From contig CAILKX010000027.1 in the NCBI GenBank assembly GCA_903834975.1, positions 1-39,058 on the forward strand: a stretch of DNA of 39,058 nucleotides, read 5' to 3'. The position numbers and the translations under genes were made by a program. Shown here piece after piece: positions 1-8,061 of this stretch; within the stretch, counting starts at the first letter, position 1; every line of letters starts with the position of its first letter. The notes beneath the pieces are model-generated. The model was not told the DNA's origin, did no database searches, and was given only the letters and a program-made list of their open reading frames with translations. The DNA comes from an uncultured Curvibacter sp. (GTDB lineage: Bacteria > Pseudomonadota > Gammaproteobacteria > Burkholderiales > Burkholderiaceae_C).

Positions 1-744
1 AGCCTGCAAGGCGGGGCCTAAGTGATCGCGCACAAAATCCCGCTCTTCTTCGGCGCTGTAAAGACAAGAGTCCCAAACCTGCTTGGCTTCCGGCTCGTTT
101 TGAATGGTCACGCCCCATAGGGGCACGCCCTCTTGGGCATAAGCTTGGATGAATTTCACGTAGCACTGGGCCCAAGTGTCTCGCCACCGCGGCAAAAGCT
201 GTCCACCGTGGTTCATGTGCTGGTTGCTTTTCATCCAAGCAGGCGGGCTCCAAGGGGATGCCAACAATTTCAAGGGTTCACGTGAAGTGGCCGCCAATTT
301 GGCTTGGGCCGCTTTGATGAAGGGCAGCAAGGCCTGTCGGTCACGCTCGATTTGAAAACCACTCAGATCAAAACTGCCGTTTTCATCTTCACAGCTGGGT
401 GGGGGTTCGGTCAAGTGGGCATAGTTGCCCAAGCTGAAATCGCAACTGCCCATGTGCACCCGGCAAAAGGTGTAGCCATGACCCCGCTCTGCATCAAAGT
501 AGTCGACCAGCACTTGCTCGCGCTGGTCTTCAGGCAAGGCCAACCAAGTCAGCGCGGCGCTTTCGGTAAAGGCACCGCCAAAGCCTTGCATGACTTGGCA
601 CTTCCGGCTCGGATCGAGCCAAATTTGGGCTTGCGCAGGCAGATCCGATGCCAGCGCCTCTAAAGAAACGGGCTCAAGTCGAAGCCCAGACTTCGACGAG
701 ACCCAAACCTTAGCCAAGCCCTTAGTTTTGCGTCCAATAAACAT
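1..744 (-). CDS. Glycoside hydrolase family 30 enzyme (partial, C-terminus outside window)
   Basis: The minus strand is open from an ATG at 744 to the window edge, giving 248 residues with no stop. Motifs typical of GH30 (glucosylceramidase / beta-1,6-glucanase clan) are visible: QGFGGAFTESAA near residues 51-62, SPWSPPAWMKSN near 165-176 and GVTIQNEPEA near 212-221. Glu217 of the NEP motif is the expected acid/base; the nucleophile lies beyond the edge. The ATG overlaps the end of the GH17 gene by 23 bp, suggesting translational coupling in one operon. No signal peptide is visible, so I infer a cytoplasmic enzyme unless a different start is used. GH30 enzymes found beside GH17 in laminarin loci commonly remove beta-1,6 branches or act as beta-glucosidases; which applies here cannot be decided from the visible part. 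Confidence 0.88.
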   Translation of the reverse strand, partial: MFIGRKTKGLAKVWVSSKSGLRLEPVSLEALASDLPAQAQIWLDPSRKCQVMQGFGGAFTESAALTWLALPEDQREQVLVDYFDAERGHGYTFCRVHMGSCDFSLGNYAHLTEPPPSCEDENGSFDLSGFQIERDRQALLPFIKAAQAKLAATSREPLKLLASPWSPPAWMKSNQHMNHGGQLLPRWRDTWAQCYVKFIQAYAQEGVPLWGVTIQNEPEAKQVWDSCLYSAEEERDFVRDHLGPALQA

Positions 745-2545
745 TTCCGACCGTGATGGCGCTGGCGCTGGAAGTTGAATTGCCAGTGGTGCCAAAGATG
801 TCAGCCATCACAAAGGGCTGACTCACCATGCCCATCTGCAAAGCAGCGCTGTTGGTCGAACCGGAGGCAGGCACGCCGCTGGGAATAAGCGCGCTGATGG
901 GGATCGACACATTCACCCACTGGCCTGAGTTGGCATAGCCATAGCTGCCGGGTGACAAAGGCATAAGCACTTGATACAACTGCTGCGCGCCGGTGCCGTT
1001 GGTGGCGCCGGTCATGAAGCCAACCAAAACCTTGCCGGAATAGGTGGTCTTGACGCTGAAGTTCAAGTGACCGTTGCTGAAGTTACTCAGGTTGTCGGAG
1101 CTGTTGGGCAATGTCAAAGCCATGCCCCAACCCCAGCTGAGGGGGGTGGGTGTGATCTGAATGCAGAAGTTGGCATCGGGGTTGGTGCCGGTCGTGGCGC
1201 AACCACTGTTCAATACAGAGCCCACCGCGGTAGCGCCACTCTGCCACGCATTCCAAACTGGCAAAGCCGAAGGATTCGCCGAGTTGGCCAGGACCGTGGC
1301 GGGCGTGGTGAAGATGTTCGAGCGGAATACTTCGTAGTTGGCGGCCGTGACTGCAGAGCCGCTGGTGGTAGGAATGTAATAAACCGCGTTCGATAAAGCG
1401 CATTGAGCGCTGGTTTGTTCGGCGCTTGGGTAGTTGAACAAACTGAGTGCGGCGCAACGGGCCTGACGGTTGGCGTTGAAGAGGCCCCAACCATCGTCGC
1501 CGCCCTTCCAAGCTTCGTCAAACGCTTCGAAGTAGAAAATGTTCACGGGCTTGGCCGCGCTGCCCGACAGCCATCCCTGCAGACGGGTCCAGAACATCAA
1601 CGCGTTGACTGGGCTGGCACGCTGCACCTCGCCACCCGAGGCCACGGCCTTCCAGCCGGTTTCGCCGATCGTGATGGGAAGGTTGGGATAGCCAGCGCTG
1701 GTGAAATAATTTTTAACCGTCGTGAAGTTGGCTTGGGTGTAGTGCAAGGCGGCATCCATCATGGCGGTGGCGCGGGTGTTGGCCGAAGAACCTGACTGGC
1801 TGGGAGTGACACCGGTTTGTTGCCAATCCCAAGAGCCAGAGGCGTAGACGGAATCGATAATCGCGTAGGAGTGAATCGAGGCAAAGTCGATGACGTTCAG
1901 CAAAGCAGTGGAGACATTGGCATAGGCCGCGAAGTTTTCGTCATAAGTAACCGGTTGAGGCACGGCAGCACGAACTTGCTTGATGTAACGCACCAAGTCA
2001 GCCACGGCGACGGGAGAGCCAGACCACGAATCCAAGTTTTCGTTGCCCACACTCACGGCCGCCACAAGGTTGGGGTATTGGTTGGCCAAGGCGATGCAGG
2101 TTTGAAGCTGAGTTTGATTGGCCGTTTCGTTGGCAGGGGTGGTGCCAGGGTTCGGGGCCAAATAGGCACCCAATTGAACCTTCATGTTCAAGCTCGGGTT
2201 GTTGGTCAAAACCGACAAGACGTTTTCAGCCACTTTGTTTTGAGATGAGCAGTCGTACAAGCGCAGCAAGCCAAAACCACCTTGGTGCAAAAGCGCCAAG
2301 TCTTGCTGGATGTTGGCGACCGAGGACACCTCACCCACATTCGGCCCCCCCGCCCGATAGGGCGAATAAGCGACCGCCAAACGGGTTGAAAAATCAGCCG
2401 GCAAGGCGCGCAGCTGCACGCCAGGATAGGGGATGGTGCCCCCGCCGCCGCAAGCCAGCAAAGTAGCCGTCACAGCCACCATCAAACCACGCAGCAACCC
2501 ACTGCGTGTTAATTTCAAAGACGTGAAAGAGGTAAAACTTTTCAT
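722..2545 (-). CDS. GH17-type beta-1,3-glucan hydrolase, predicted lipoprotein
   Basis: 607 residues from the ATG at 2545. A longer frame reaches 2713 but runs back into the porin gene; the chosen start gives a lipoprotein signal ending LLAC, with Cys32 as lipidation site followed by a glycine run. The catalytic barrel shows GH17 features: YSPYRAGGPN (60-69), LRLYDCS (94-100), VGNEN with Glu169 as likely acid/base, and IGETGW with Glu295 as likely nucleophile. FYFEAFDEAWKG (337-348) and a DDGWGLF segment follow. The last ~230 residues are a Ser/Thr/Gly-rich beta-type region that may bind carbohydrate, but I cannot name the family. It follows the porin stop by 25 bp and overlaps the GH30 start, so the three genes look like one operon. 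Expected role: exo- or endo-cleavage of beta-1,3-glucan at the envelope surface or in the periplasm. Confidence 0.87.
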   Translation of the reverse strand: MKSFTSFTSLKLTRSGLLRGLMVAVTATLLACGGGGTIPYPGVQLRALPADFSTRLAVAYSPYRAGGPNVGEVSSVANIQQDLALLHQGGFGLLRLYDCSSQNKVAENVLSVLTNNPSLNMKVQLGAYLAPNPGTTPANETANQTQLQTCIALANQYPNLVAAVSVGNENLDSWSGSPVAVADLVRYIKQVRAAVPQPVTYDENFAAYANVSTALLNVIDFASIHSYAIIDSVYASGSWDWQQTGVTPSQSGSSANTRATAMMDAALHYTQANFTTVKNYFTSAGYPNLPITIGETGWKAVASGGEVQRASPVNALMFWTRLQGWLSGSAAKPVNIFYFEAFDEAWKGGDDGWGLFNANRQARCAALSLFNYPSAEQTSAQCALSNAVYYIPTTSGSAVTAANYEVFRSNIFTTPATVLANSANPSALPVWNAWQSGATAVGSVLNSGCATTGTNPDANFCIQITPTPLSWGWGMALTLPNSSDNLSNFSNGHLNFSVKTTYSGKVLVGFMTGATNGTGAQQLYQVLMPLSPGSYGYANSGQWVNVSIPISALIPSGVPASGSTNSAALQMGMVSQPFVMADIFGTTGNSTSSASAITVGNVYWTQN

Positions 2546-2570
2546 GGTGAATTTCTGTTGGGGCTTTTGC

Positions 2571-3929
2571 TTAGAAAGCGTAAACGGTGCCAAGACCCAC
2601 GAAGTCGCCAAAGGTGGCGATGCGCGAATCCACGTTGGTGCCTGCTGAATTGCTGGGCATGGACAGGGGCGCCAGACCCTTGTGGCCATAGCGCACAAAG
2701 CCCGTATAGCCATAAAGCTGCCAATAGCGGTTCATGTTGTAACGAAGGCCCGCCGTGCTCATCAAAGCCCAGTTGCTTTGGCCCCGCTCTTCGGGATTTT
2801 GAGTGGCTGCTTTACCCAAGTAACCAAAACCAGCGTAGGCCTCAAAACGATCGTAAAAATAACGGGCCCCGCCCATCAGGTCGTTGGACTTGGCGCCGTA
2901 GCCTGGCGAGCAGGGGGTGCCAGCACTGTTGACGATCGTTTGATTCCAGTCCACATTGAACATGTCGTTCCATTGGGCATTGTTTTGGCCAGGTTGAGAA
3001 GGCACCACGATGCACGCATTGGCACCCGACCACTGGTTGTGCCTAAAACCGCCAGAAACCTCGACGGATGGGTTGACTTGGTAACGGGCCAACAACATCG
3101 AAACGGCTTGGCCGGATCGGCTCAGCAGGCTGTCGTTCGCCGGGAAGGGCGTCAAACCTGTGAAAGGCCCGTGGCTCCATGCACTGGGCGTACCGTTGTG
3201 GGTCGTTTGCAAAACGCCTTCAACGACCAGATCGCCCTGGTGGTATTGCGCATAAAACTCCCAGAAGCTGGGCCTGTTTTTGGTGAAAGACCGATTACCG
3301 CCAGAAAAAGTACCTTCCAAAACCAAGTCGCCGTCCAGCACATCCAAGCGGGGGGACGTGTAGCGAACAGAGTCGGTTTTCAGCAAGCCATAACCCGCCC
3401 CAGAAGCGCCCCAAAAGTAAGCTTGACCTAAAAAGGTGCCATAAGGGTAGTCAGCCAGGCTCCAAGCCCGCGTCGTCATCGCCCCCACTGCGAAGCGGCC
3501 ATAGTCTTCGTGGCTCAGCGCGGCGTTCTCTTCATAGACAAAACCAGGAATGTCCTCTTTGCCGTTGCGCCAACGCTGGCTCAGCATGCCATCGAGCTTG
3601 AAACCATTGCCTAAGCTGAAGTGAGCCCCGAGCCAAGGCTGAATCAACAAAGTGCCTTGCTGCGAAGTGCCGTAAGGCGTTCCTGGAACCAAGGCATCTG
3701 CCCAGGATTCGTCTTTGGAAGCGGAGGGAAATCGTTGGCAGTTGCTGCAGGTGTTGCTGGTGCTGGTCGCCTCGTATTTGGCAAATCCGTTCAGGCTAAA
3801 AGGGCCCCATTGATAAGTGTCGGCAGGACCGAAATCGTAGGCCTGGGCCAGCGAGCCGATCATGGCAGTCAATAACAAGGTGCCGACCTGACGTACTTTT
3901 TTAGATTGAGGACCCTGAAGTGATGGCAT
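2571..3929 (-). CDS. Outer-membrane porin of the glucan locus
   Basis: 452 residues. A signal peptide ends near Ala30 (SLAQA|YDFG). The rest is rich in alternating aromatic and polar segments, as in a beta barrel, and the C-terminus is Phe (GLGTVYAF), the classic outer-membrane assembly signal. Four cysteines occur, two as CSNC at 61-64, which is unusual for a porin and could form surface-loop disulfides. The ATG at 3929 has a good Shine-Dalgarno GGAG nine bases upstream. It is the first gene of the leftward operon and sits directly behind a strong promoter with an operator at the start site. Its position before two glucan hydrolases suggests it admits gluco-oligosaccharides. Substrate is inferred from context; a general porin remains possible. 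Confidence 0.8.
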   Translation of the reverse strand: MPSLQGPQSKKVRQVGTLLLTAMIGSLAQAYDFGPADTYQWGPFSLNGFAKYEATSTSNTCSNCQRFPSASKDESWADALVPGTPYGTSQQGTLLIQPWLGAHFSLGNGFKLDGMLSQRWRNGKEDIPGFVYEENAALSHEDYGRFAVGAMTTRAWSLADYPYGTFLGQAYFWGASGAGYGLLKTDSVRYTSPRLDVLDGDLVLEGTFSGGNRSFTKNRPSFWEFYAQYHQGDLVVEGVLQTTHNGTPSAWSHGPFTGLTPFPANDSLLSRSGQAVSMLLARYQVNPSVEVSGGFRHNQWSGANACIVVPSQPGQNNAQWNDMFNVDWNQTIVNSAGTPCSPGYGAKSNDLMGGARYFYDRFEAYAGFGYLGKAATQNPEERGQSNWALMSTAGLRYNMNRYWQLYGYTGFVRYGHKGLAPLSMPSNSAGTNVDSRIATFGDFVGLGTVYAF

Positions 3930-3959
3930 GTGGAAATTCTCCGTTGTGCGTATTTTTTA

Positions 3960-3973
3960 TGAAAGCGCTTTCA
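3960..3973. promoter_or_regulatory. Palindromic operator 1 (LacI-family type)
   Basis: A perfect 14-bp palindrome TGAAAGCGCTTTCA. The central CG with TGAAA arms is the form bound by many LacI/GalR regulators, and it also fits the Gram-positive cre consensus. It covers the predicted start of the porin operon transcript. The cognate regulator is not in the window. Confidence 0.75.
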
Positions 3974-3976
3974 CGA

Positions 3977-4004
3977 ATTATGCAATGTGCCCCAAGTTCG
4001 TCAA
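3977..4004 (-). promoter_or_regulatory. Sigma-70 promoter of the porin-GH17-GH30 operon
   Basis: On the minus strand TTGACG (4004-3999) is followed after 16 bp by CATAAT (3982-3977), each one base from consensus. The palindromic operator begins 3 bp downstream, covering the expected transcription start. This geometry fits repression by a factor bound at +1. Confidence 0.65.
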
Positions 4005-4073
4005 CTGATTTCATCATCGGGTTTTCCCTAGATGTGTGATTACTGCCTCAGTGTTTCACCCTATATTGCTTTT

Positions 4074-4087
4074 TGAAAGCGCTTTCA
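4074..4087. promoter_or_regulatory. Palindromic operator 2, identical to operator 1
   Basis: A second exact copy of TGAAAGCGCTTTCA, centre-to-centre 114 bp from the first and 41 bp before the GH81 start codon. It lies just downstream of a TATATT (4062-4067) that could be the -10 of the rightward promoter, though no convincing -35 is visible. Two identical sites in one divergent spacer suggest common control of both arms, possibly with DNA looping. Confidence 0.75.
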
Positions 4088-4127
4088 TTAGCATAGGCGA
4101 GCACGTTTAAACAGGTTCAACCCCATC

Positions 4128-6557
4128 ATGCAACAAGCACTGCCAAGTCCCTCCTTGACCCACTTAGCCAACTTAGCCAAAAGTTCATTTTTGGGAGGCT
4201 CCCAAGGCCTGCTCGGCACCCTTTTGTTCGGGCTCTATTTGACAATCGGGTACACAAATTCTGCGAAGGCAGAGCTGGTTTCCGTCGGCGCGGGGGCCTA
4301 CGTAACAGCCCCTCGTGGCATCGACGTTTCACCGCCCCCCGCCCTGCATCGCACCGCCAGCATGGCAAACCAAGCCGCCCCAACCAACCAGTGGTATTCG
4401 TCCATCCTCTTCAGCGACTCTCCTGAAGTCATTTTTGTTCAGCCACTGGCGGTCAAGTTTGCGCGCACCGGATTTGAGCTGTCACGCCCCATCAAAACGG
4501 TGGTGCCCACCGAGCGGCGAGACGTCGAAATCCATTACCCACACAGCCCCGCCCTGACCTTCACGCCGACCGCCTTCAAGCTTGGAACCGCCCAACTGGC
4601 CCAGCGTGGCGACTGGTCGGTTGCGGTCAGTCAAGCCCCCGACAACAACCCTGACCTCTCCGATTTTCAGGTGACCCTGGCCCATGGAAGCCCCTTCGCA
4701 TCGATGAAGCTGAGCCAGGGCGATCTTCGGCTGGAATTGCCCAAAAACTCACCCGCACAGCGCCTGGACAATGGCCAAGACCCCGAAGTCATTGCCCTCA
4801 AAATAGCCGGTGCCGCCTATGCCGTTTTCCTCCCCCAAGGGGGTTCTTGGGAGCGCAAAAGCCCCACTGAATGGATCGCCCATTTGCCCAGCGGCAAAGG
4901 ACTCGTGGCCGCCGCCGCTTTACCCGATGAAGTGACCTTGGAGGGCAGTGAGCGTGAGAACCCCAGCCTCTTGCAAGAGGTGCTTTCGACCTTCAAGACC
5001 CATGCGTTTGCCTTCATTTCAGACACGCGAGTCGACTGGCGCTTCGACCCCAAGCGCAGTCAAGTGACCACTGAATTCAGCGTCACGGAGAACAACAATG
5101 CAAATAACAATGTAAAAGTGGTACCCCCATTTTTGGGGCTTTACCCACACCAATGGTTTAACAACCCCAGCGTGAGCAAGGCGCTCGAAGACACCCATTT
5201 GAGTTACCAAACCCTGCGCGGCAAGATCCGCTTGATGGCCGCCACGCACTTTGAAACCCAAACGACCTACACCGGTTTTGTCCCTTATTGGCCGGCAGTC
5301 AGCAACCCCGTCAAAGTGGGCGATAAAACCATCGACTTGAGCGATCTACTGGGCAAAGACATCGCCAAAGCCCGCCCCATGATGCTGGAAATTGGCTCTG
5401 GCCCCTACTGGCAAGGCAAGGGCCTTGAACGCATCACACAACTCATGAATGTCGCTGAGCAGCAAGGAGATTTGGCGGGTCGAGACAAGCTCCTGAAGTT
5501 GCTCAAAGAGCGCATTCAAAAATGGTTCTCGGGCCAAGACAGCAAAGATTACTTTGTTTACGACAAATCTCTGGGGACCGTGGTGGCTTATCCCGAGGAG
5601 TACTTTGCGGTGAAGCAAATGAACGACCACCATTTCCATTACGGCTATTGGATTCGCGCCATGGCCGACATCGCCCTGCGCGACCCCGAATGGGCCAGCG
5701 ATGCACAATGGGGTGGCATGGTGAATTTGCTGGTCAAAGACATTGCCACGTCCGAGCGCGGTCGTTCAGACTTCCCCTTCCTCAGAAACTTTGACCCCTA
5801 TGAGGGCCACTCCTGGGCGTCGGGTGTTGGGCTTGGGCCGTTTGGCAACAACCAAGAGTCGTCGTCTGAAGCGGTCAACGCTTGGGCGGGTTTGATTCAG
5901 TGGGCCGAGGTCAAAGGGGATGTCCCATTGCGAGACTTGGGCATCTTTTTGTACACCACTGAAATCAACGCCATCAACCATTATTGGTTTGACATCCATC
6001 ACCAAGTGTTCGCACCCGAATACAAAAACGCCGAGGTCAGCATGTTATTTGGCGGCAAATACGCCCACAACACGTGGTGGATTGATGAGCCTCGTCAAAT
6101 TCACGGCATCAACCTGCTGCCCATCACCACCGCCTCCAACTACCTGGCCACCGACCCTGCTTTTGTGAACCGCAATTTGGCCGCCTTGGTGCCCGAAATG
6201 GCCATTTACGCGGCCAGAGGGAAGCACGCGCAACCCGACGACATTTGGCAGGACATCTTTGCAGAATACCAAGCCTACTCAAACCCCCAAGCTGCCTTAG
6301 CGCGTTGGGACCGTTGGGGCAGCTTCGAGCTGGGTGATACCCGCAGCCATGCCTTGCACCTCATGGCCTGGATGCAAGAGCACGGAACACCCGATTTATC
6401 GGTCACGGCCGACACCACTTTGTACAGCGTTTTTAAATTGCCCAACGGACAAAAAACGCACCTGGCTTTCAATGCCAGCAAGACACCGATTACAGTTCAC
6501 TTCAGCGATGGCGTCGTGATGGACGTCCCTGCTCAAAAGCTCAGAGGCGACCTTTAA
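4128..6557 (+). CDS. GH81 endo-beta-1,3-glucanase, exported
   Basis: 809 residues. A long signal peptide has a hydrophobic core near residues 28-42 and a likely cut after Ala48 (NSAKA|E). GH81 hallmarks are present: PTNQWYSS near 87-94, DHHFHYGYW starting at Asp500, GHSWASG near 564-570, and NQESSSEAVN with Glu577 and Glu581. The two glutamates have the ExxxE spacing of the essential pair in characterised GH81 enzymes, and Asp500 is the conserved acid. Length fits the family, so no extra binding module is evident. The ribosome site before the ATG is weak. The gene is divergent from the porin operon and 19 bp ahead of glucokinase. Expected role: internal cleavage of beta-1,3-glucan such as laminarin, curdlan or callose, outside the cytoplasm. 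Confidence 0.92.
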   Translation: MQQALPSPSLTHLANLAKSSFLGGSQGLLGTLLFGLYLTIGYTNSAKAELVSVGAGAYVTAPRGIDVSPPPALHRTASMANQAAPTNQWYSSILFSDSPEVIFVQPLAVKFARTGFELSRPIKTVVPTERRDVEIHYPHSPALTFTPTAFKLGTAQLAQRGDWSVAVSQAPDNNPDLSDFQVTLAHGSPFASMKLSQGDLRLELPKNSPAQRLDNGQDPEVIALKIAGAAYAVFLPQGGSWERKSPTEWIAHLPSGKGLVAAAALPDEVTLEGSERENPSLLQEVLSTFKTHAFAFISDTRVDWRFDPKRSQVTTEFSVTENNNANNNVKVVPPFLGLYPHQWFNNPSVSKALEDTHLSYQTLRGKIRLMAATHFETQTTYTGFVPYWPAVSNPVKVGDKTIDLSDLLGKDIAKARPMMLEIGSGPYWQGKGLERITQLMNVAEQQGDLAGRDKLLKLLKERIQKWFSGQDSKDYFVYDKSLGTVVAYPEEYFAVKQMNDHHFHYGYWIRAMADIALRDPEWASDAQWGGMVNLLVKDIATSERGRSDFPFLRNFDPYEGHSWASGVGLGPFGNNQESSSEAVNAWAGLIQWAEVKGDVPLRDLGIFLYTTEINAINHYWFDIHHQVFAPEYKNAEVSMLFGGKYAHNTWWIDEPRQIHGINLLPITTASNYLATDPAFVNRNLAALVPEMAIYAARGKHAQPDDIWQDIFAEYQAYSNPQAALARWDRWGSFELGDTRSHALHLMAWMQEHGTPDLSVTADTTLYSVFKLPNGQKTHLAFNASKTPITVHFSDGVVMDVPAQKLRGDL

Positions 6558-6576
6558 TCAGCACCTGGAACCCTGA

Positions 6577-7605
6577 ATGTTTGAATCCATTGACCCCCTT
6601 GCATCGTCTACTGACAGCACCTTTCCCCGACTGCTTGGTGATATCGGTGGCACGAATGCTCGGTTTGGCTGGCAAAGGCAGGTCAACGCGCCCATTGAAG
6701 CAGTCATGGTGCTCCCTTGCGCAGACCACACCTCTTTGAAGAACGCCATTGAGACGTATTTAGAGTCACAGCATTTGCCCAAGCCCGCTTGGGGCGCCTT
6801 CGGAATTGCCAACCCGGTGACGGGCGATGCCATGGCCATGACCAACCACCACTGGGCGTTCTCCATCAGCGAGTTGCGCCAGAGTTTGGGGCTTTCGCGC
6901 TTGGTGTTTCTAAATGACTTCACTGCTTTGGCTTTGGCTTTACCAAGTCTGCCGAGCCGCTCCAAAAGGTTGGTCGATCCCAACGGCACCACCCGAGTGG
7001 GTGTTGATGCACCGATTGGTTTGATCGGCCCCGGAACGGGGTTGGGGGTCTCCGGTTTGATCCCACATCAAGGACGCTGGTTGCCTATTTCTGGAGAGGG
7101 CGGGCACGTGACCTTGGCGGCCACGAACAGGCTCGAATTTGAGGTCTTCCAGTTGCTGCAAAAACGCCATGGCCACGTATCGGCAGAACGGGTGTTGTCA
7201 GGACCTGGCTTGATTGACCTTTTCCACGCACTGGCCGAAATCAAAGGCGAAGGCGGCTTCGAGGTCACCAGTGCGGCCCAGGTTTTGACGATGGCCTCTT
7301 CCATTTCTGGCAATGAATTGACCCCGGGGGCAGTTTTGACCGCGCAAGAAACGCTTCATTTGTTTTGCGGCTTTTTGGGCAGCACGGCAGGCAATCTTGC
7401 TTTGACCTTGGGCGCTCGGGGTGGCATCTACCTCGGCGGCGGCATCGTGCCTCGCCTAACGGATTGGCTTGAAAAATCCGATTTCCGCCATCGGTTTGAA
7501 GCCAAGGGTCGCTTCCAAGCCTACCTAAAAGAAATCCCGGTCTGGATTATCGACAGCCCGGTTTCACCGGCTTTGCAAGGTGCCGCTGCGGCTCTCAGCG
7601 CCTGA
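6577..7605 (+). CDS. glk: Glucokinase
   Basis: 342 residues of the bacterial Glk (non-ROK) family. It carries LLGDIGGTNARFGW (19-32) for phosphate binding, FLNDFTALA with the catalytic Asp, IGPGTGLGVSGL for nucleotide binding and EGGHVTLA for sugar contact. It phosphorylates free glucose with ATP to glucose-6-phosphate in the cytoplasm. It starts 19 bp after the GH81 stop and is probably co-transcribed, which links glucan hydrolysis to glycolytic entry. The ~18-residue extension before the first motif is not needed for the fold, but no better internal start is visible. Confidence 0.93.
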   Translation: MFESIDPLASSTDSTFPRLLGDIGGTNARFGWQRQVNAPIEAVMVLPCADHTSLKNAIETYLESQHLPKPAWGAFGIANPVTGDAMAMTNHHWAFSISELRQSLGLSRLVFLNDFTALALALPSLPSRSKRLVDPNGTTRVGVDAPIGLIGPGTGLGVSGLIPHQGRWLPISGEGGHVTLAATNRLEFEVFQLLQKRHGHVSAERVLSGPGLIDLFHALAEIKGEGGFEVTSAAQVLTMASSISGNELTPGAVLTAQETLHLFCGFLGSTAGNLALTLGARGGIYLGGGIVPRLTDWLEKSDFRHRFEAKGRFQAYLKEIPVWIIDSPVSPALQGAAAALSA

Positions 7606-7638
7606 TTTCAGGGCCCTGCTTCAAAAGCGGCGCCTTGT

Positions 7639-8034
7639 TCAAACCCCTTTATTGCGCATCCAATCGGCGGTTTGAAAAAAGCTTTGCTCGAGTCGCTCGC
7701 GCAAGGCTTGGGGCACCTTGGTTTCTTGCATGGCTTGGGTCATGCAAGCCAACCATTGATCGCGTTCTTTGATGCCAATCTCAAAAGGCAAGTGGCGCGC
7801 CCGCAGCATCGGGTGACCAAAGCGGTCGGTGTAGTAATTCGGACCGCCCAACCAACCACACAAAAACCAAAACAAACGCTGACGGGCGTTGGATAAATCG
7901 GTGCCATGGGCGGCGCGTAAATCGGTGTAGACAGGCTCCAATTCCATCAGGTCATAAAAGCGCTCCGTCATGGCGCGGACGACGTCCTCGCCGCCGATCC
8001 ATTCAAAAGGGGTGGTGACTTCGGTATCTGACAT
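7639..8034 (-). CDS. Group II truncated haemoglobin
   Basis: 131 residues, the usual length of a 2-on-2 globin. His81 in RARHLPFEIG is the expected proximal haem ligand, Tyr27 in ERFYDLM fits the distal B10 position, and Trp94 in RDQWLACM fits the G8 Trp of group II (TrHbO) proteins. These globins bind O2 or NO and are linked to oxygen handling or NO detoxification. It is the last gene of the leftward series, 27 bp after the FtsX-type permease stop, and convergent with glk (33-bp gap, no clear terminator). Confidence 0.9.
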   Translation of the reverse strand: MSDTEVTTPFEWIGGEDVVRAMTERFYDLMELEPVYTDLRAAHGTDLSNARQRLFWFLCGWLGGPNYYTDRFGHPMLRARHLPFEIGIKERDQWLACMTQAMQETKVPQALRERLEQSFFQTADWMRNKGV

Positions 8035-8061
8035 TTTTAAGACATCTTTAAGCTCAGGGTT

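Noticed and set aside
2546-2713. Longer GH17 frame reaching 2713
   Set aside because: The extension overlaps the porin gene and places the lipoprotein signal internally.
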